Shown here: piece by piece, positions 12,493-25,828 of the stretch
Layout of the letters: each line of letters opens with the position of its first letter
How positions within the stretch are numbered: position 1 is the first letter of the stretch
Assembly: GCA_037126765.1 (NCBI GenBank)
Contig: JBBCBC010000007.1
Location: forward strand, 28,219,667-28,283,666
Length of the DNA: 64,000 nucleotides
Direction of reading: 5' to 3'
From: Stenogyne calaminthoides
Lineage: Eukaryota; Streptophyta; Magnoliopsida; Lamiales; Lamiaceae
Notes under the pieces: generated by a model
Told to the model about the DNA's origin: nothing
What the model saw: the letters and a program-made list of their open reading frames with translations, nothing else
The model's database searches: none
Position numbers and translations under genes: made by a program

Positions 12493-15400
12493 GCAACCTT
12501 CGTGTGATATTGTTATCGTTTTTCCCAACGGATAATATGAGTGGGCAGTATAGGCATTTTTTTTTCATAGATCACTGTAGTAGGGTTTTGCTTGTTCTTG
12601 TTGTAATTTTTATCGCAAGGATGAGCGATGTCGGATGGAGGATCGGGGGAAAAAATAATTGGGGTTTTTGCCATTGGATGGGTGCTGTTTTTTGCCATAA
12701 CTTTTGACTCGGGTGTCCGTTTTCCTATTATAACCATGTTTCAAAAATGTCTTGAAGTCCTCTACATGTCTCAAAGCTTCGCCATCCCTCTAAAACTGAC
12801 CAACCGGATAGTATTATAATATTTTTCTCTATCGCAACCCTCGTGTGATATTGTAATCATTTTTCCCAACAAATAATATTAGTGGGCAGTATAGGCATTT
12901 TTTTTCATAGATCACTGTAGTAGGGTTTTGCTTGTTCTTGTTGTAATTTTGATCGCAAGGTTGAGCGATGTCGGATGGAGGATATGGAAAAAATAATTGG
13001 GGTTTTTGCCATTAGATGGTGAAAACTGTATTGGCCATAACTTTTGACTCGGGTGTCCGTTTTCCTATTATAACCATGTTTCAGAAACGTCTTGAAGTCT
13101 TCTACGTGTCTCACAGCTTCGCCGTATCTCTAAAACTGACCCACCCAATAGTAATATAATATTTTTTTCTATCGCAACCCTCGTGTGATATTGTAATCAT
13201 TTTTCCCAACGGATAATATTAGTGGGTAGTATAGGAATTTTTTTTTCATAGATCACTGTAGTAGGGTTTTGCTTGTTCTTTTTGTAATTTTGATCGCAAG
13301 GATATGCGATATCGGATGGAGGATCTGGAAAAAACAATTGGGGGTTTTGCCATTGGATGGTGAAAACTGTTATGGCCGTAACTTTTGGCTCGAGTGTCCG
13401 TTTTTTTATTATAACCATGTTTCAGAAACTTCTTGAAGTCCTCTATATGTCTCATAGCTTCGCAGTCCCTCTAAAACTGACCCATCGGTTAATATGATAT
13501 TGTAATCTTTTTTCCCAACGGATAATATGAGTGGGCAATATAGGCATTTTTTTTCATGGATCACTGTAGTAGTGTTTTGCTTGTTCTTGTTGTAATTTTG
13601 ATCGCAAGGATGAGAGATGTCGGATGGAGGATTTGGAAAAAACAATTGGGGTTTTTGCCATTGGATGTTGAAAACTGTTTTGGCCATAACTTTTGACTCG
13701 GGTGTCCGTTTTCCTATTATAACCACGTTTCAGAAACGTCTTGAAGTCCTCTAAGTGTCTCACAGCTTTGCCGTCTCTCTAAAAGTGACCCACCGGATAG
13801 TATTATAATATTTTTCTCTATCGCAACCCTCGTGTGATATTGTAATCGTTTTTCCCAACGGATAATATGGGTGGGCAGTATAGGCATATTTTTTCATAGA
13901 TCACTGTAGTAGTATTTTGTTTGTTCTTGTTGTAATTTTGATCGCAAGGATGAGCGATGTCGGATGGAGGATTTGGAAAAAACGATTGGGGGTTTTGCCA
14001 TTGGACGGTGAAAACTGTTATGGCCATAACTTTTGGCTCGAGTGTCCGTTTTTTGATTATAACCATGTTTCAGAAACTTCTTGAAGTCCTCTATATCTCT
14101 CATAGCTTCGCAGTCCCTCTAAAACTTACCCACCGGGTAGTATTATAATATTTTTCTCTATCGCAACCCTCGTGTGATATTGTAATCGTTTTTCCCAACG
14201 GATAATATGGGTGGGCAGTATAGGCATATTTTTTCATAGATCACTGTAGTAGTATTTTGTTTGTTCTTGTTGTAATTTTGATCGCAAGGATGAGCGATGT
14301 CGGATGGAGGATTTGGAAAAAACAATTGGGGTTTTTGCCATTGGATGTTGAAAACTGTTTTGGCCATAACTTTTGACTCGGGTGTCCGTTTTCCTATTAT
14401 AACCATGTTTCAGAAACCTCATGAAGTCCTCTACGTGTCTCACACCTTTTTCGTATCTCTAAAACTGACCCACCGGATAGTATTATAATATTTTTCTCTA
14501 TCGCAACCTCGTGTGATATTGTAATCATTTTTCCCAACGGATAATATGAGTGGGTAGTATAGGCATTTTTTTCATAGATCACTGTAGTAGGGTTTTGCTT
14601 GTTCTTTTTGTAATTTTGATCGAAAGGATGAGCGATGTCGGATGGAGGATCTGGAAAAAACGATTGGGGGTTTTGCCATTGGATGGTGAAAACTGTTATG
14701 GCCATAACTTTTGACTCGAGTGTTCGTTTTTCTATTATAACCATGTTTCAGATATGTCTTGAAGTCCCCTACATGTCTCATAGCTTCGCCGTCCCTCTAA
14801 AACTTATCCACCGGATAGTATTATAATATTTTTCTCTATCACAACCCTCGTGTGATATTGTAATCGTTTTTCCCAACGGATAATATGAGTGGGTAGTATA
14901 GGCATTTTTTTTCATAGATCACTATATGCTTGTTCTTTTTAGAATTTTGGTCGAAAGGATGAGCGATGTCGGATGGAGGATCTGGAAAAAATGATTGGGG
15001 GTTTTGCTATTGGATGGTGAAAACTGTAATGGCCATAACTTTTGGCTCGAGTGTCCATTTTTTTATTATAACCATGTTTCAGAAACGTCTTGAAGTCCTC
15101 TATATGTCTCACAGCTTCGCAGTCCCTCTAAAACTTACCAACCGGATAGTATTATAATATTGTTCTCTGTCGCAACCCTCGTGTGATATTGTAATCATTT
15201 TTCCCAACGGATAATATGAGTGGGTATTATAGGCATTTTTTTTTCATAGATCACTGTAGTAGGGTTTTGCTTGTTCTTTTTGTAATTTTGATCGCAAAGG
15301 ATGGCGGCGTCGGATGGAGGATCGGGAAAAAAAATAATTGGGGTTTTTGCCATTAGATGGTGAAAACTGTTTTGGCCATAACTTTTGACTCGGGTGTCCG

Positions 15401-17214
15401 TTTTTCTATTATAACCATGTTTCAGAAATGTCTTGAAGTCCTCTACATGTCTCACAGCATCGTCGTCCCTCTAAAATTGACCCACCGGATAGTATTATAA
15501 TATTTTTCTCTATCGCAACCCTCGTGTGATAATGTAATTGTTTTTCCCAACAAATAATATGAGTGGCCAGTATAGGCATTTTTTTCATAGATCTTTGTAG
15601 TAGGGTTTTGCTTGTTCTTGTTGTAATTTTGATCGCAAGGATGATCGATGTCGGATGGAGGATCTGGAAAAAACAATTGGGGTTTTTGCCATTGGATAGT
15701 GAAAACTGTTTTGGCCATAACTTTTGACTCGGGTGTCCGTTTTCCTATTATAACAACGTTTCAGAAACGTCTTGAAGTCCTCTAAGTGTCTCACAGCTTT
15801 GCCGTCTCTCTAAAAGTGACCCACCGGATAGTATTATAATATTTTTCTCTATCGCAACCCTCGTGTGATATTGTAATCGTTTTTCCCAACGGATAATATT
15901 AGTGGGCAGTATAGGCATTTTTTTTCATAGATCACTGTAGTAGGGTTTTGCTTGTTATTGTTGTAATTTTGATCGCAAGGATGAGCGATGTCGGATGGAG
16001 GATATGGAAAAAACAATTGGAGTTTTTGCCATTGGATGGTGAAAACTGTATTGGCCATAACTTTTGACTCGGGTGTCCGTTTTCCTATTATAACTATGTT
16101 TCAGAAACGTCTTGAAGTCTTCTACGTATCTCACAGCTTCGCCGTATCTCTAAAACTGACCCACCGGATAGTATTATAATATTTTTCTCTATCGCAACCC
16201 TCGTGTGATATTGTGTCGTTTTTTCCAAGCGGATAATATGAGTGGGTAGTATAGGCATTTTTTTTTCATAGATCACTGTAGTAGGGTTTTGCTTGTTCTT
16301 TTTGTAATTTTGATCGCAAGGATGAGCGATGTCGGATAGAGGATCTGGAAAAAACGATTGGGGGTTTTGCCATTGGATGGTGAAAACTGTTATGGCCATA
16401 ACTTTTGGCTCGAGTGTCCGTTTTTTGATTATAACCACGTTTCAGAAACTTCTTGAAGTCCTCTATATCTCTCATAGCTTCGCAGTCCCTCTAAAACTGA
16501 CCCACCGGATAGTATTATAATATTTTTCTCTATCGCAACCCTCGTGTGATATTGTAATCGTTTTTCCCAACGGATAATATGGGTGGGCAGTATAGGCATA
16601 TTTTTTCATAGATCACTGTAGTAGTATTTTGCTTGTTCTTGTTGTAATTTTGATCGCAAGGATGAGCGATGTATGATGGAGGATTTGGAAAAAATAATTG
16701 GGGTTTTTGCCATTGGATCTTGAAAACTGTTTTGGCCATAACTTTTGACTCGGGTGTCCGTTTTCCTATTATAACCATGTTTCAAAAATGTCTTGAAGTC
16801 CTCTAATTGTCTCACAGCTTCGTCGTCCCTCTAAAACTGATCAACCGGATAGTATTATAATATTTTTCTCTATCGCAACCCTCTTGTGATATTGTAATCG
16901 TTTTTCCCAACGAATAATATGAGTGGCCAGTATAGGCATTTTTTTTCATAGATCGCTGTAGTAGGGTTTTGCTTGTTCTTGTTGTAATTTTTATCGCAAG
17001 GATGAGCGATGTTCAATGGAGGATCTGGAAAAAACAATTGGGGTTTTTGCCATTGGATAGTGAAAACTGTTTTGGCCATAACTTTTGACTCGGGTGTCCG
17101 TTTTCCTATTATAACCACGGTTCAGAAACGTCTTGAAGTCCTCTACGTGTCTCACAGCTTTGCCGTCTCTCTAAAAGTGACCCACCGGATAGTATTATAA
17201 TATTTTTCTCTATC
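12493..17214 (+). repeat. 340-bp satellite array, block IV (class A)
   Basis: About 14 class A monomers, again alternating between cgattgggggttttgcc/ctcgagtg and caattggggtttttgcc/ctcgggtg forms. A subtype with gggtgggcagtataggcat and gtagtattttg is repeated at about 13.87, 14.21 and 16.58 kb. One monomer near 13490 is shortened by about 32 bp. There the cccatcggttaatat segment joins directly to gatattgtaatc, skipping the tttttctctatcgcaaccctc region. Confidence 0.95.
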
Positions 17215-20200
17215 GCAACCCTCGTGTGATATTGTGTCGTTTTTCCCAACGGATAATATGAGTGGGTTGTATAGGCATTTTTTTTTTCATAGTTCCTTTG
17301 TAGTAGGGTTTTTGCTTGTTCTTGTTGTAATTTTGATCGCAAGGATGGCGATGTCGGATGGAGGATCCGAAAAAAACAATTGGGGTTTTTGCCATTGGAT
17401 GGTGGCTTGTTTTTGGCCATAACTTTTGACTCGGGTGTCCGTTTTCCTATTATAACTTTGTTTAGGAAACTTTTTTGAAGTCGTCTACATGTCTCTTCAC
17501 CTTCGCCGTCCCTCTAAAACTGACCAACCGGATATTATAATAATATTTTTCTCTATCGCAACCCTCGTATGATATTGTAATCATTTTTCCCAACAGATAA
17601 TATGAGTGGGTAGCATAGGCATTTTTTTTTCATAGATCACTGTTCTAGGGTTTTGCTTGTTCTTTTCGTAATTTTGATCGCAAGGATGAGCGATGTAGGA
17701 TGGAGGATCTGGAAAAAACGATTGGGGGTTTTGCCATTGGATGGTGAAAACTTTTATGGCCATACTTTTGACTTCGAGTGTCCATTTTTCTATTATAACC
17801 ATGTTTTTTGAAACGTCTTGAAGTCCTACACATGTCTCGCGGCTTCGCCCGTCCCTCTTAACCTGACCCCTTTGGATAGTATTATAATATTTTTGTCTAT
17901 CGCAACCCTCGTGTAATATTGTAATCGTTTTTCCCAACGGATAATATGAGTAGGTAGTATAGGCATTTTTTTTCATAGATCACTGTAGTAGGGTTTTGCT
18001 TGTTCTTGTTGTAATTTTGATCGCAAGGATGAGCGATGTCGGATGGAGGATCTAGAAAAAATGATTGGGGTTTTGGATATTGGATGGGGAAAACTATTTT
18101 GGCCATAACTTTTGACTCTGGTGTCCGTTTTCCTATTATAACCATGTTTCAGAAACGTCTTGAAGTCCTCTACATGTCTCACAGCTTCGCCGTCCCTCTA
18201 AAACTGACCAACCGGATAGCATTATAATATTTATCTCTATCGCAACCCTCGTGTGATATTGTAATCGTTTTTCCCAACGAATAATATGAGTTTGCAGTAT
18301 AGGCATTTATTTTCATAGATCACTGTAGTAGGGTTTTGCTTGTTCTTGTTGTAATTTGATCGCAAGGATGAGCGATGTCGGATGGAGGATCAGGAAAAAA
18401 TAATTGGGGTTTTTGCCATTGGATGGTGAAAACTGTTTTGGCCATAACTTTTGACTCGGGTGTCCGTTTTCCTATTATAACCTTGTTTCGGAAACATTTT
18501 GAAGTCGTCTACATGTATCACACCTTTGCTGTCCTTCTAAAATTGACAAACCAGATAGTATTATAATATTTTTCTCTATCGCAACCCTCGTGTGATATTG
18601 TAATCATTTTTCCCAACGGATAATATGAGTGGGTAGTATAGGCATATTTTTTTCATAGATCAATGTAGTAGGGTTTTGCTTGTTCTTTTTGTAATTTTGA
18701 TTGCAAGGATGAGCGATGTCGGATGGAGGATCAGGAAAAAACGATTGGGGTTTTGTCATTGGATGGTGAAAACTGTTATGGCCATAACTTTTTATTCGAG
18801 TGTCCGTTTTTCTATTATAACCATGTTTCAGAAACGTCTTGAAGTCCTCTACATGACTCACACCTTCACCGTCCCTCATAAACTGACCCACCGGATAGTA
18901 TTATAATATTTTTCTCTATCGCAACCCTCGTGTGATATTGTAATCGTTTTTCCCAACGGATAATATGAGTGGGTAGTATAGGCATTTTTTTTCATAGATC
19001 ACTGTAGTAGGGTTTTGCTTGTTCTTGCTGTAATTTTGATCGCAAGGATGAGCGATGTCGGATGGAGGATCTGGAAAAAATAATTGGGGTTTTTGCTATT
19101 TGATGGTGAAAACTATTTTGGCCATAACTTTTTACTCGGGTGTCCGTTTTCTTATTATAACCTTGTTTCAGAAACGTTTTGAAGTCATCTACATGTCTAA
19201 CACCTTCGACGTCCGTCTAAAACTGACCGACCGGATAGTATTATAATATTTTTCTCTATCGCAACCTTCGTGTGATATTGTAATCGTTTTTCCCAACGGA
19301 TAATATGAGTGGGCAGTATAGGCATTTTTTTTTCATAGATCACTGTAGTAGGGTTTTGCTTGTTCTTGTTGTAATTTTGATCGCAAGGATGGCGATGTCG
19401 GATGGAGGTTTTGGGGAAAAAATAATTGGGGTTTTTGCCATTGGATGGTGAAACTTTTTTGGCCATAACTTTTGACTCGGGTGTCCGTTTTCCTATTATA
19501 ACCTTGTTTCGGAAATGTATTGAAGTCGTCTACATGTCTCACACCTTCGCCATCCCTCTAAAACTGACCTACCGGATAGTATTATAATATTTTTCTCTAT
19601 TGCAACCCTCGTGTGATATTGTAATTGTTTTTCCCAACGGATAATATGAGTGGGTAGTATAGGCATTTTTTTTCATAGATCACTGTAGTAGGGTTTAGCT
19701 TGTTCTTTTTGTAATTTTGATCGCAAGGATGAGCGATGTCGGATAGAGGATCTGGAAAAAATGATTGGAGGTTTTGCCATTGGATGGTGAAAACTGTTAT
19801 GGCCATTACTTTTGACTCGAGTGTCCGTTTTTCTATTATAACCATCTTTCAGAAACGTCTTGAAGTCCTCTACATGTCTCACAACTTCACCGTCCCTCTT
19901 AAACTGACCCACCGGATAGTATTATAATATTTTTCTCTATCGCAACCCTCGTGTGATATTGTATTTGTTTTTCCCAATGGATAATATGAGTGGGTAGTAT
20001 AGGCATTTTTTTCATAGATAACTGTAGTAGGGTTTTGCTTGTTCTTGTTTTAATTTTGATCGCAAGGATGAGCGATGTCGGATGGACGATCTAGAAAAAA
20101 ATTATTGGGGTTTTTGCCATTGGATGGGGAAAACCGTTTTGGCCTTAACTTTTGACTCGGGTGTCCGTTTTCCTATTATAACCATGTTTCAGAAACGTCT

Positions 20201-20622
20201 TGAAATCCTCTACATGTCTCATAGCTTCGCCATCCCTCTAAAACTGACCAACCGGATAGTATTATAATATCTATCTCTATCGCAACCCTCGTGTGATATT
20301 GTAATCGTTTTTCCCAACGGCTAATATGAGTGGGCAGTATAGGCATTTTTTTTTCATAGATCACTGTAGTAGGGTTTTGCTTGTTCTTGTTGTAATTTTG
20401 ATCGCAAGGATGAGCGATGTCGGATGGAGGATCTGGAAAAAATAATTGGAATTTTTGCCATTTGATGGTGAAAACTGTTTTGGCCATAACTTTTTATTCG
20501 GGTCTCCCCTTTCCTATTATAACCTTGTTTCAGAAATGTTTTGAAGTCGTCTACATGTCTCACACCTTCGTCGTCCCTCTAAAACTGACCAACAGGATAG
20601 TATTATAATATTTTTCTCTATC
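17215..20622 (+). repeat. 340-bp satellite array, block V (mixed class A and B)
   Basis: Ten monomers whose order of variants parallels block III about 6.76 kb upstream: cggatattataataatatt, gatgtaggatgg, ctagaaaaaatgattgg, then the gttttgtcattgg/ctacatgactcac form. Class B copies occur near 17455, 18480, 19160, 19500 and 20525. Positions 17225-17880 have extra indels similar to the noisy patch at 7-9 kb. Confidence 0.94.
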
Positions 20623-23600
20623 GCAACCCTCGTGTGATATTGTAATCGTTTTTCCCAACGGATAATATGAGTGGGTAGTATAGGCATTTTTTTTTCATAG
20701 ATCACTGTAGTAGGGTTTTGCTTGTTCTTGTTGTAATTTTGATCGCAAGGATGAGCGATGTCGGATGGAGGATCTATAAAAAACGATTGGGGTTTTTGCT
20801 ATTGGATGGGGAAAACTGTTTTGGCCATAACTTTTGACTCAGGTGTCCGTTTTCCTATTATAACCATGTTTCAGAAACGTCATGAAGTCCTCTACATGTC
20901 TCATAGCTTAACCGTCCCACTAAAACTGACCAACCGGATAGTATTATAATATTTTTCTCTATCGCAACCCTTGTGTGATATTGTAATCGTTTTTCCCAAT
21001 AGATAATATGAGTGGGCAGTATAGGCATTTTTTTTCATAGATCACTGTAGTAGGGTTTTGCTTGTTCTCGTTGTAATTTTGATCGCAAGGATGAGCGATG
21101 TCGGATGGAGGACCTGGAAAAAACAATTGGGGTTTTTGCCATTGGATGGTGAAAACTGTTTTGGCCATAACTATTGACTCGGGTGTCCATTTTCCTATTA
21201 TAATCATTTTTCAGAAACGTCTTGAAGTCCACTACATGTCTCACAGCTTCGCCGTCTCTCTAAAACTGACCCACCGGATAGTATTATAATATTTTTCTCT
21301 ATCACAACCCTCATGTGATATTGTAATCATTTTTCCCAACGGATAATATGAGTGGGTAGTATAGGCATTTTTTTTTCATAGATCACTATAATAGAGTTTT
21401 GCTTTTTCTTTTTGTAATTTTGATCGCAAGGATGAGCGATGTCGGATGGAGGATCTGAAAAAAAATGATTGGGGTTTTTGCCATTGGATGGTGTAAACTG
21501 TTTTTGATATAACTTTTGACTCGGGTGTCCGTTTTCTTATTATAACCATGTTTTAGAAACATCTTGAAGTCCTCTACATGTCTCACAGCTTCGCCGTCCC
21601 TCTAAAACTGACCCACCGGATAGTATTATAATATTTTTCTCTATCGCAACCCTCGTGGGATATTGTAATTGTTTTTCCCAACGGATAATATGAGTAAGTA
21701 GTATAGGCATTTTTTTTTCATAGATCAATGTAGTAGGGTTTTGCTTGTTTTTGTTGTAATTATGATCGCAAGGATGAGCGATGTCGGATGGAGGATCTGG
21801 AAAAAATGATTGTGGTTTTTGCCCTTGGATGGTGAAAACTGTTTTGGTCGTAACTTTTGACTCGGGTGTCCGTTTTCCTATTATAAACTTGTTTCAGAAA
21901 TGTCTTGAAGGCCTCTACATGTCTCACAGCTTCGCCGTCCCTCTTAAACTGACCCACCGGATAGTATTATAATATTTTTCTCTATCGCAACCCTCGTGTG
22001 ATATTGTAATCGTTTTTCCCAACGGATAATATGAGTGGGTAGTATAGGCTTTTTTTTCATAGATCACTGTAGTAGGGTTTTGCTTGTTCTTGTTGTAATT
22101 TTGATCGCAAGGATGAGCGATGTCGGATGGAGGATCTAGAAAAAACGATTGGGGTTTTTGCCATTGGATGGGGAAAACTGTTTTGACCATAACTTTTGAC
22201 TCGGGTGTCCGTTTTCCTATTATAACCATGTTTCAGAAATGTCTTGAAGTCCTATACATGTCTCATAGCTTAACCGTCCCTCTAAAACTGACCAACCGGA
22301 TAGTATTATAATATTTTTCTCTATCGCAACCCTCGTGTGATATTGTAATCATTTTTCCCAATAGATAATATGAGTGGGTTGTATAGGCATTTTTTTTCAT
22401 ATATCACTGTAGTAGGGTTTTGCTTGTTCTCGTTGTAATTTTGATCGCAAGGATGAGCGATGTCGGATGGAGGACCTGGAAAAAACAATTGGGGTTTTTG
22501 CCATTGGATGGTGAAAACTGTTTTGGCCATAACTTTTGACTCGGGTGTCCATTTTCCAATTATAATCATTTTTCAGAAACGTCTTGAAGTCCACTACATG
22601 TCTCACAGCTTCGCCGTCTCTCTAAAACTGACCCACCGGATAGTATTATAATATTTTTCTCTATCACAACCCTCGTGTGACATTGTAATCATTTTTCCCA
22701 ACGGATAATATGAGTGGGTAGTATAGGCATTTTTTTTTCATAGATCACTATAATAGGGTTTTGCTTTTTCTTTTTGTAATTTTGATCGCAAGGATGAGCG
22801 ATGTCGGATGGAGGATCTGAAAAAAAATGATTGGGGTTTTTGCCATTGGATGTGGTAAACTGTTTTTGATATAACTTTTGACTCGGGTGCCCGTTTTCTT
22901 ATTATAACCAAGTTTTAGAAACATCTTGAAGTCCTCCACATGTCTCACAGCTTCGCCATCCCTCTAAAACTGACCCATCGGATAGTATTATAATATTTTT
23001 CTCTATCGCAACCCTCGTGTGATATTGTAATCGGTTTTCCCAATGGATAATATGAGTGGGCAGTATAGGCATTTTTTTTCATAGATCACTGTAGTAGGGT
23101 TTTGCTTGTTCTTGTTGTAATTTTGATCGCAAGGATGAGCGATGTCGGATGGAGGACCTGGAAAAAATAATTGGGGTTTTTGCCATTGGATGGTGATAAC
23201 TGTTTTGGCCATAACTTTTGACTCGGGTGTCCATTTTCCTATTATAACCGTTTTTTGAAACGTCTTGAAGTCCACTACATACATGTCTCCTAACTTCACA
23301 GTCTCTATAAAAGCTGACCCCACGGATAGTATTATAATATTTTTTCTCTATCGCAACCCTCGTGGGATATTGTGTCGTTTTTCCCAACGGATAATATGAG
23401 TAAGTAGTATAGGCATTTTTTTTTTTCATAGATCAATGTAGTAGGGTTTTTGCTTGTTTTTTGTTGTAATTATGATCGCAAGGATGGCGATGTCGGATGG
23501 AGGATCTGGAAAAAAAATGATTGTGGGTTTTGCCCTTGGATGGATTTTTTTTGGCCATAACTTTTTTGACTCGGGTGTCCGTTTTCCCATTATAAACTTG

Positions 23601-24701
23601 TTTCAGAAATGTCTTGTAGGCCTCTACATGTCTCACAGCTTTGCCGTCCCTCTTAAACTGACCCACCGGATAGCATTATAATATTTTTCTCTATCGCAAC
23701 CCTCGTGTGATATTGTAATCGTTTTTCCCAACGGATAATATGAGTGGGTAGTATAGGCTTTTTTTTCATAGATCACTGTAGTAGGGTTTTGCTTGTTCTT
23801 GTTGTAATTTTGATCGCAAGGATAAGCGATGTCGGATGGAGGATCTAGAAAAAACGATTGGGGTTTTTGCCATTGGATGGGGAAAACTGTTTTGACCATA
23901 ACTTTTGACTCGGGTGTGCCTTTTCCTATTATAACCATGTTTCAGAAATGTCTTGAAGTCCTATACATGTCTCATAGCTTAACCGTCCCTCTAAAACTGA
24001 CCAACCGGATAGTATTATAATATTTTTCTCTATCGCAACCCTCGTGTGATATTGTAATCGTTTTTCCCAATAGATAATATGAGTGGGCTGTATAGGCATT
24101 TTTTTTTCATAAATCACTGTAGTAGGGTTTTGCTTGTTCTTGTTGTAATTTGGATAGCAAGGATGGGCGATGTCGGATGGAGGATCTTTAAAAAAATAAT
24201 TGTGGTTTTTTGCCATTGGATGATGAAAACTGTTTTGGCCATAACTCTTGACTCGAGTGTCCATTTTCCTATTATAACCGTGTTTCAGAAACATCTTGAT
24301 GTCCTCTACATGTCTCACTGCTTCTCCGTCTCTCTAAAACTGACCCACCGGATAATATTATAATATTTTTCTCTATCACAACCCTCGTGTGATATTGTAA
24401 TCTTTTTTCCCAACGGATAATATGAGTGGGAAGTATAGGCATTTTTTTTCATAGATCACTGTAGTAAGGTTTTGCTTGTTCTTTTTGTAATTTTGATCAC
24501 AAGGACGAACGATGTCGGATGGAGGATCTGGAAAAAACGATTGGGGTTTTTGCCATTGGATGATGAAAACTGTTTTTGCCATAACTTTTGACTCGGGTGT
24601 CCATTTTCCTATTATAACCATGTTTCAGAAACGTCTTGAAGTCCTCTAGTTGTCTCACAGCTTCGTCGTCCCTCTAAAACTGACCCACCGGATAGTATTA
24701 T
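20623..24701 (+). repeat. 340-bp satellite array, block VI (four-monomer higher-order repeat)
   Basis: Twelve monomers made of special variants. The first is ggatctataaaaaacgattgg or ctagaaaaaacgattgg with gatggggaaaac. The second is gaggacctggaaaaaac with gtccactacatg. The third is gatctgaaaaaaaatgattgg with tttttgatataac and tgttttagaaacatcttg. The fourth has gattgtggtttttgcccttgg with gagtaagtagtatagg. The first set repeats after about 1362 bp (20758 to 22120, 21098 to 22460, 21438 to 22801), which is four monomers. The order then becomes irregular. The block ends in the phase gatagtattat, where the retroelement begins. Confidence 0.94.
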
Positions 24702-25470
24702 TGATAGGCCCGGTGAAAAACCCATGAAATGCGGAATAATCATGAAATGCATATAAAAATAGGGGTGAAGGAATGGTGATTACAGATTTTTTGCTTTTAA
24801 GAACAATGTGTTGTGTTTTGCTTATAATCGAATGCATATGACAAGATAAGAACGTAAAGCAGTAAAGAACACAACAAAGTATAGTGGTCTGGAGACTCAA
24901 GCTCCTACATCCACTTTCCTGTTTTTGGAAATTCCTTCATCCTTTCCTTGAGATTTCGACTACCTGTCGTAGTTTACTTACTCAACATTCGACCTGAGCT
25001 TTACGATTACCTCTTGAAGTTTACTTACTCAACCCGACCTTGAGCTTTTCGACTACCTCGGATAGTTTACTAACTAAAATTGGACTTATCACCCTCGCAA
25101 CCCTCTTGTTCTCTTAGATGTTTAACGAGTTCACACTCCCCGGGACTTATCACCCTTATTGGGATTGCCTAATCAACTACCTCACTTCACCACTATTTAT
25201 CTCTTACGAGAATGGGTTTGGGTTTGGTGTTGTCTCCAACTATGGTGAGATTTTCCCTTACATTTGTTTAGCCTCAATCTTAAGGTTGGGAAAATCTCTC
25301 TAGCGATTAGGATACATCGTGGGTAGCTTAGGTTGGGTTCTAGAACACTCTTTGAATATATTTGTATATCTACAGACTTGTGTTCTAGGGTGGGAATCTT
25401 GACTATAACCCTCTTGGCTTTTGTAGCATTTCGTGCATAATCTCCACACTTAATTTGATGGAAGATCTTG

Positions 25471-25478
25471 TATTTATA
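25471..25478 (-). promoter_or_regulatory. Putative LTR TATA box
   Basis: The minus strand reads ctataaatac, a good plant TATA box. It sits about 510 bp from the U3 start (25988) and about 770 bp from the LTR end, a sensible place for the U3/R transition of a minus-strand element. Transcription would start about 30 bp further along the minus strand, near 25440. It is called from motif and position only. Confidence 0.5.
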
Positions 25479-25530
25479 GTGTGGATTTGAATGTTACCGT
25501 TGGAGAGAATCTCATTCAAATCCATACTAT
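25476..25530. repeat. 18-bp inverted repeat beside the LTR TATA box
   Basis: The left arm at 25476-25493 (atagtgtggatttgaatg) pairs with the right arm at 25513-25530 (cattcaaatccatactat) at 17 of 18 positions, leaving a 19-base loop. The left arm overlaps the end of the TATA box. It could be a regulatory hairpin or an operator-like dyad of the LTR. The function is unknown. Confidence 0.75.
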
Positions 25531-25702
25531 TCTCTGCGGATAATATTTTTCGGGCTGGTTGTCTTCCTCTCGTTGGTCCACGTAATTTGGATTCAGTATA
25601 GGCTATATTCTAATTTTCTTGCTTTTTCGGAACATTGAGGATATGGCGATGTCGGCATTCATGATATTCTGGCGATTGGGGTTTTTCCGTTGGATTGAAA
25701 GG

Positions 25703-25828
25703 ATTCTTCGAGTCTTAAGGTTTCTTCGAGCCTTGAGATTCTCTCGAGTCTTGAGTTTTCTTGAGCCTTGATTTCTCGAGCCTTGATTTCTCGAGCCTTG
25801 ATTCTCGGTTTCATCTTGAGTCTTGAAA
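25703..25828. repeat. Minisatellite-like stretch inside the LTR
   Basis: About seven imperfect units of 15-18 bp related to tttctcgagccttga, with variants such as ttcttcgagtcttaagg and ttcttgagccttga. The two central units are identical. It is not related to the 340-bp satellite. Confidence 0.8.

Noticed and set aside
24655..24900. 81-residue minus-strand frame across the left element boundary
   Set aside because: It runs from LTR into satellite, so it is a junction by-product.
25118..25303. 61-residue plus-strand frame in the LTR
   Set aside because: It is antisense to the element and inside an LTR, with no recognisable domain.
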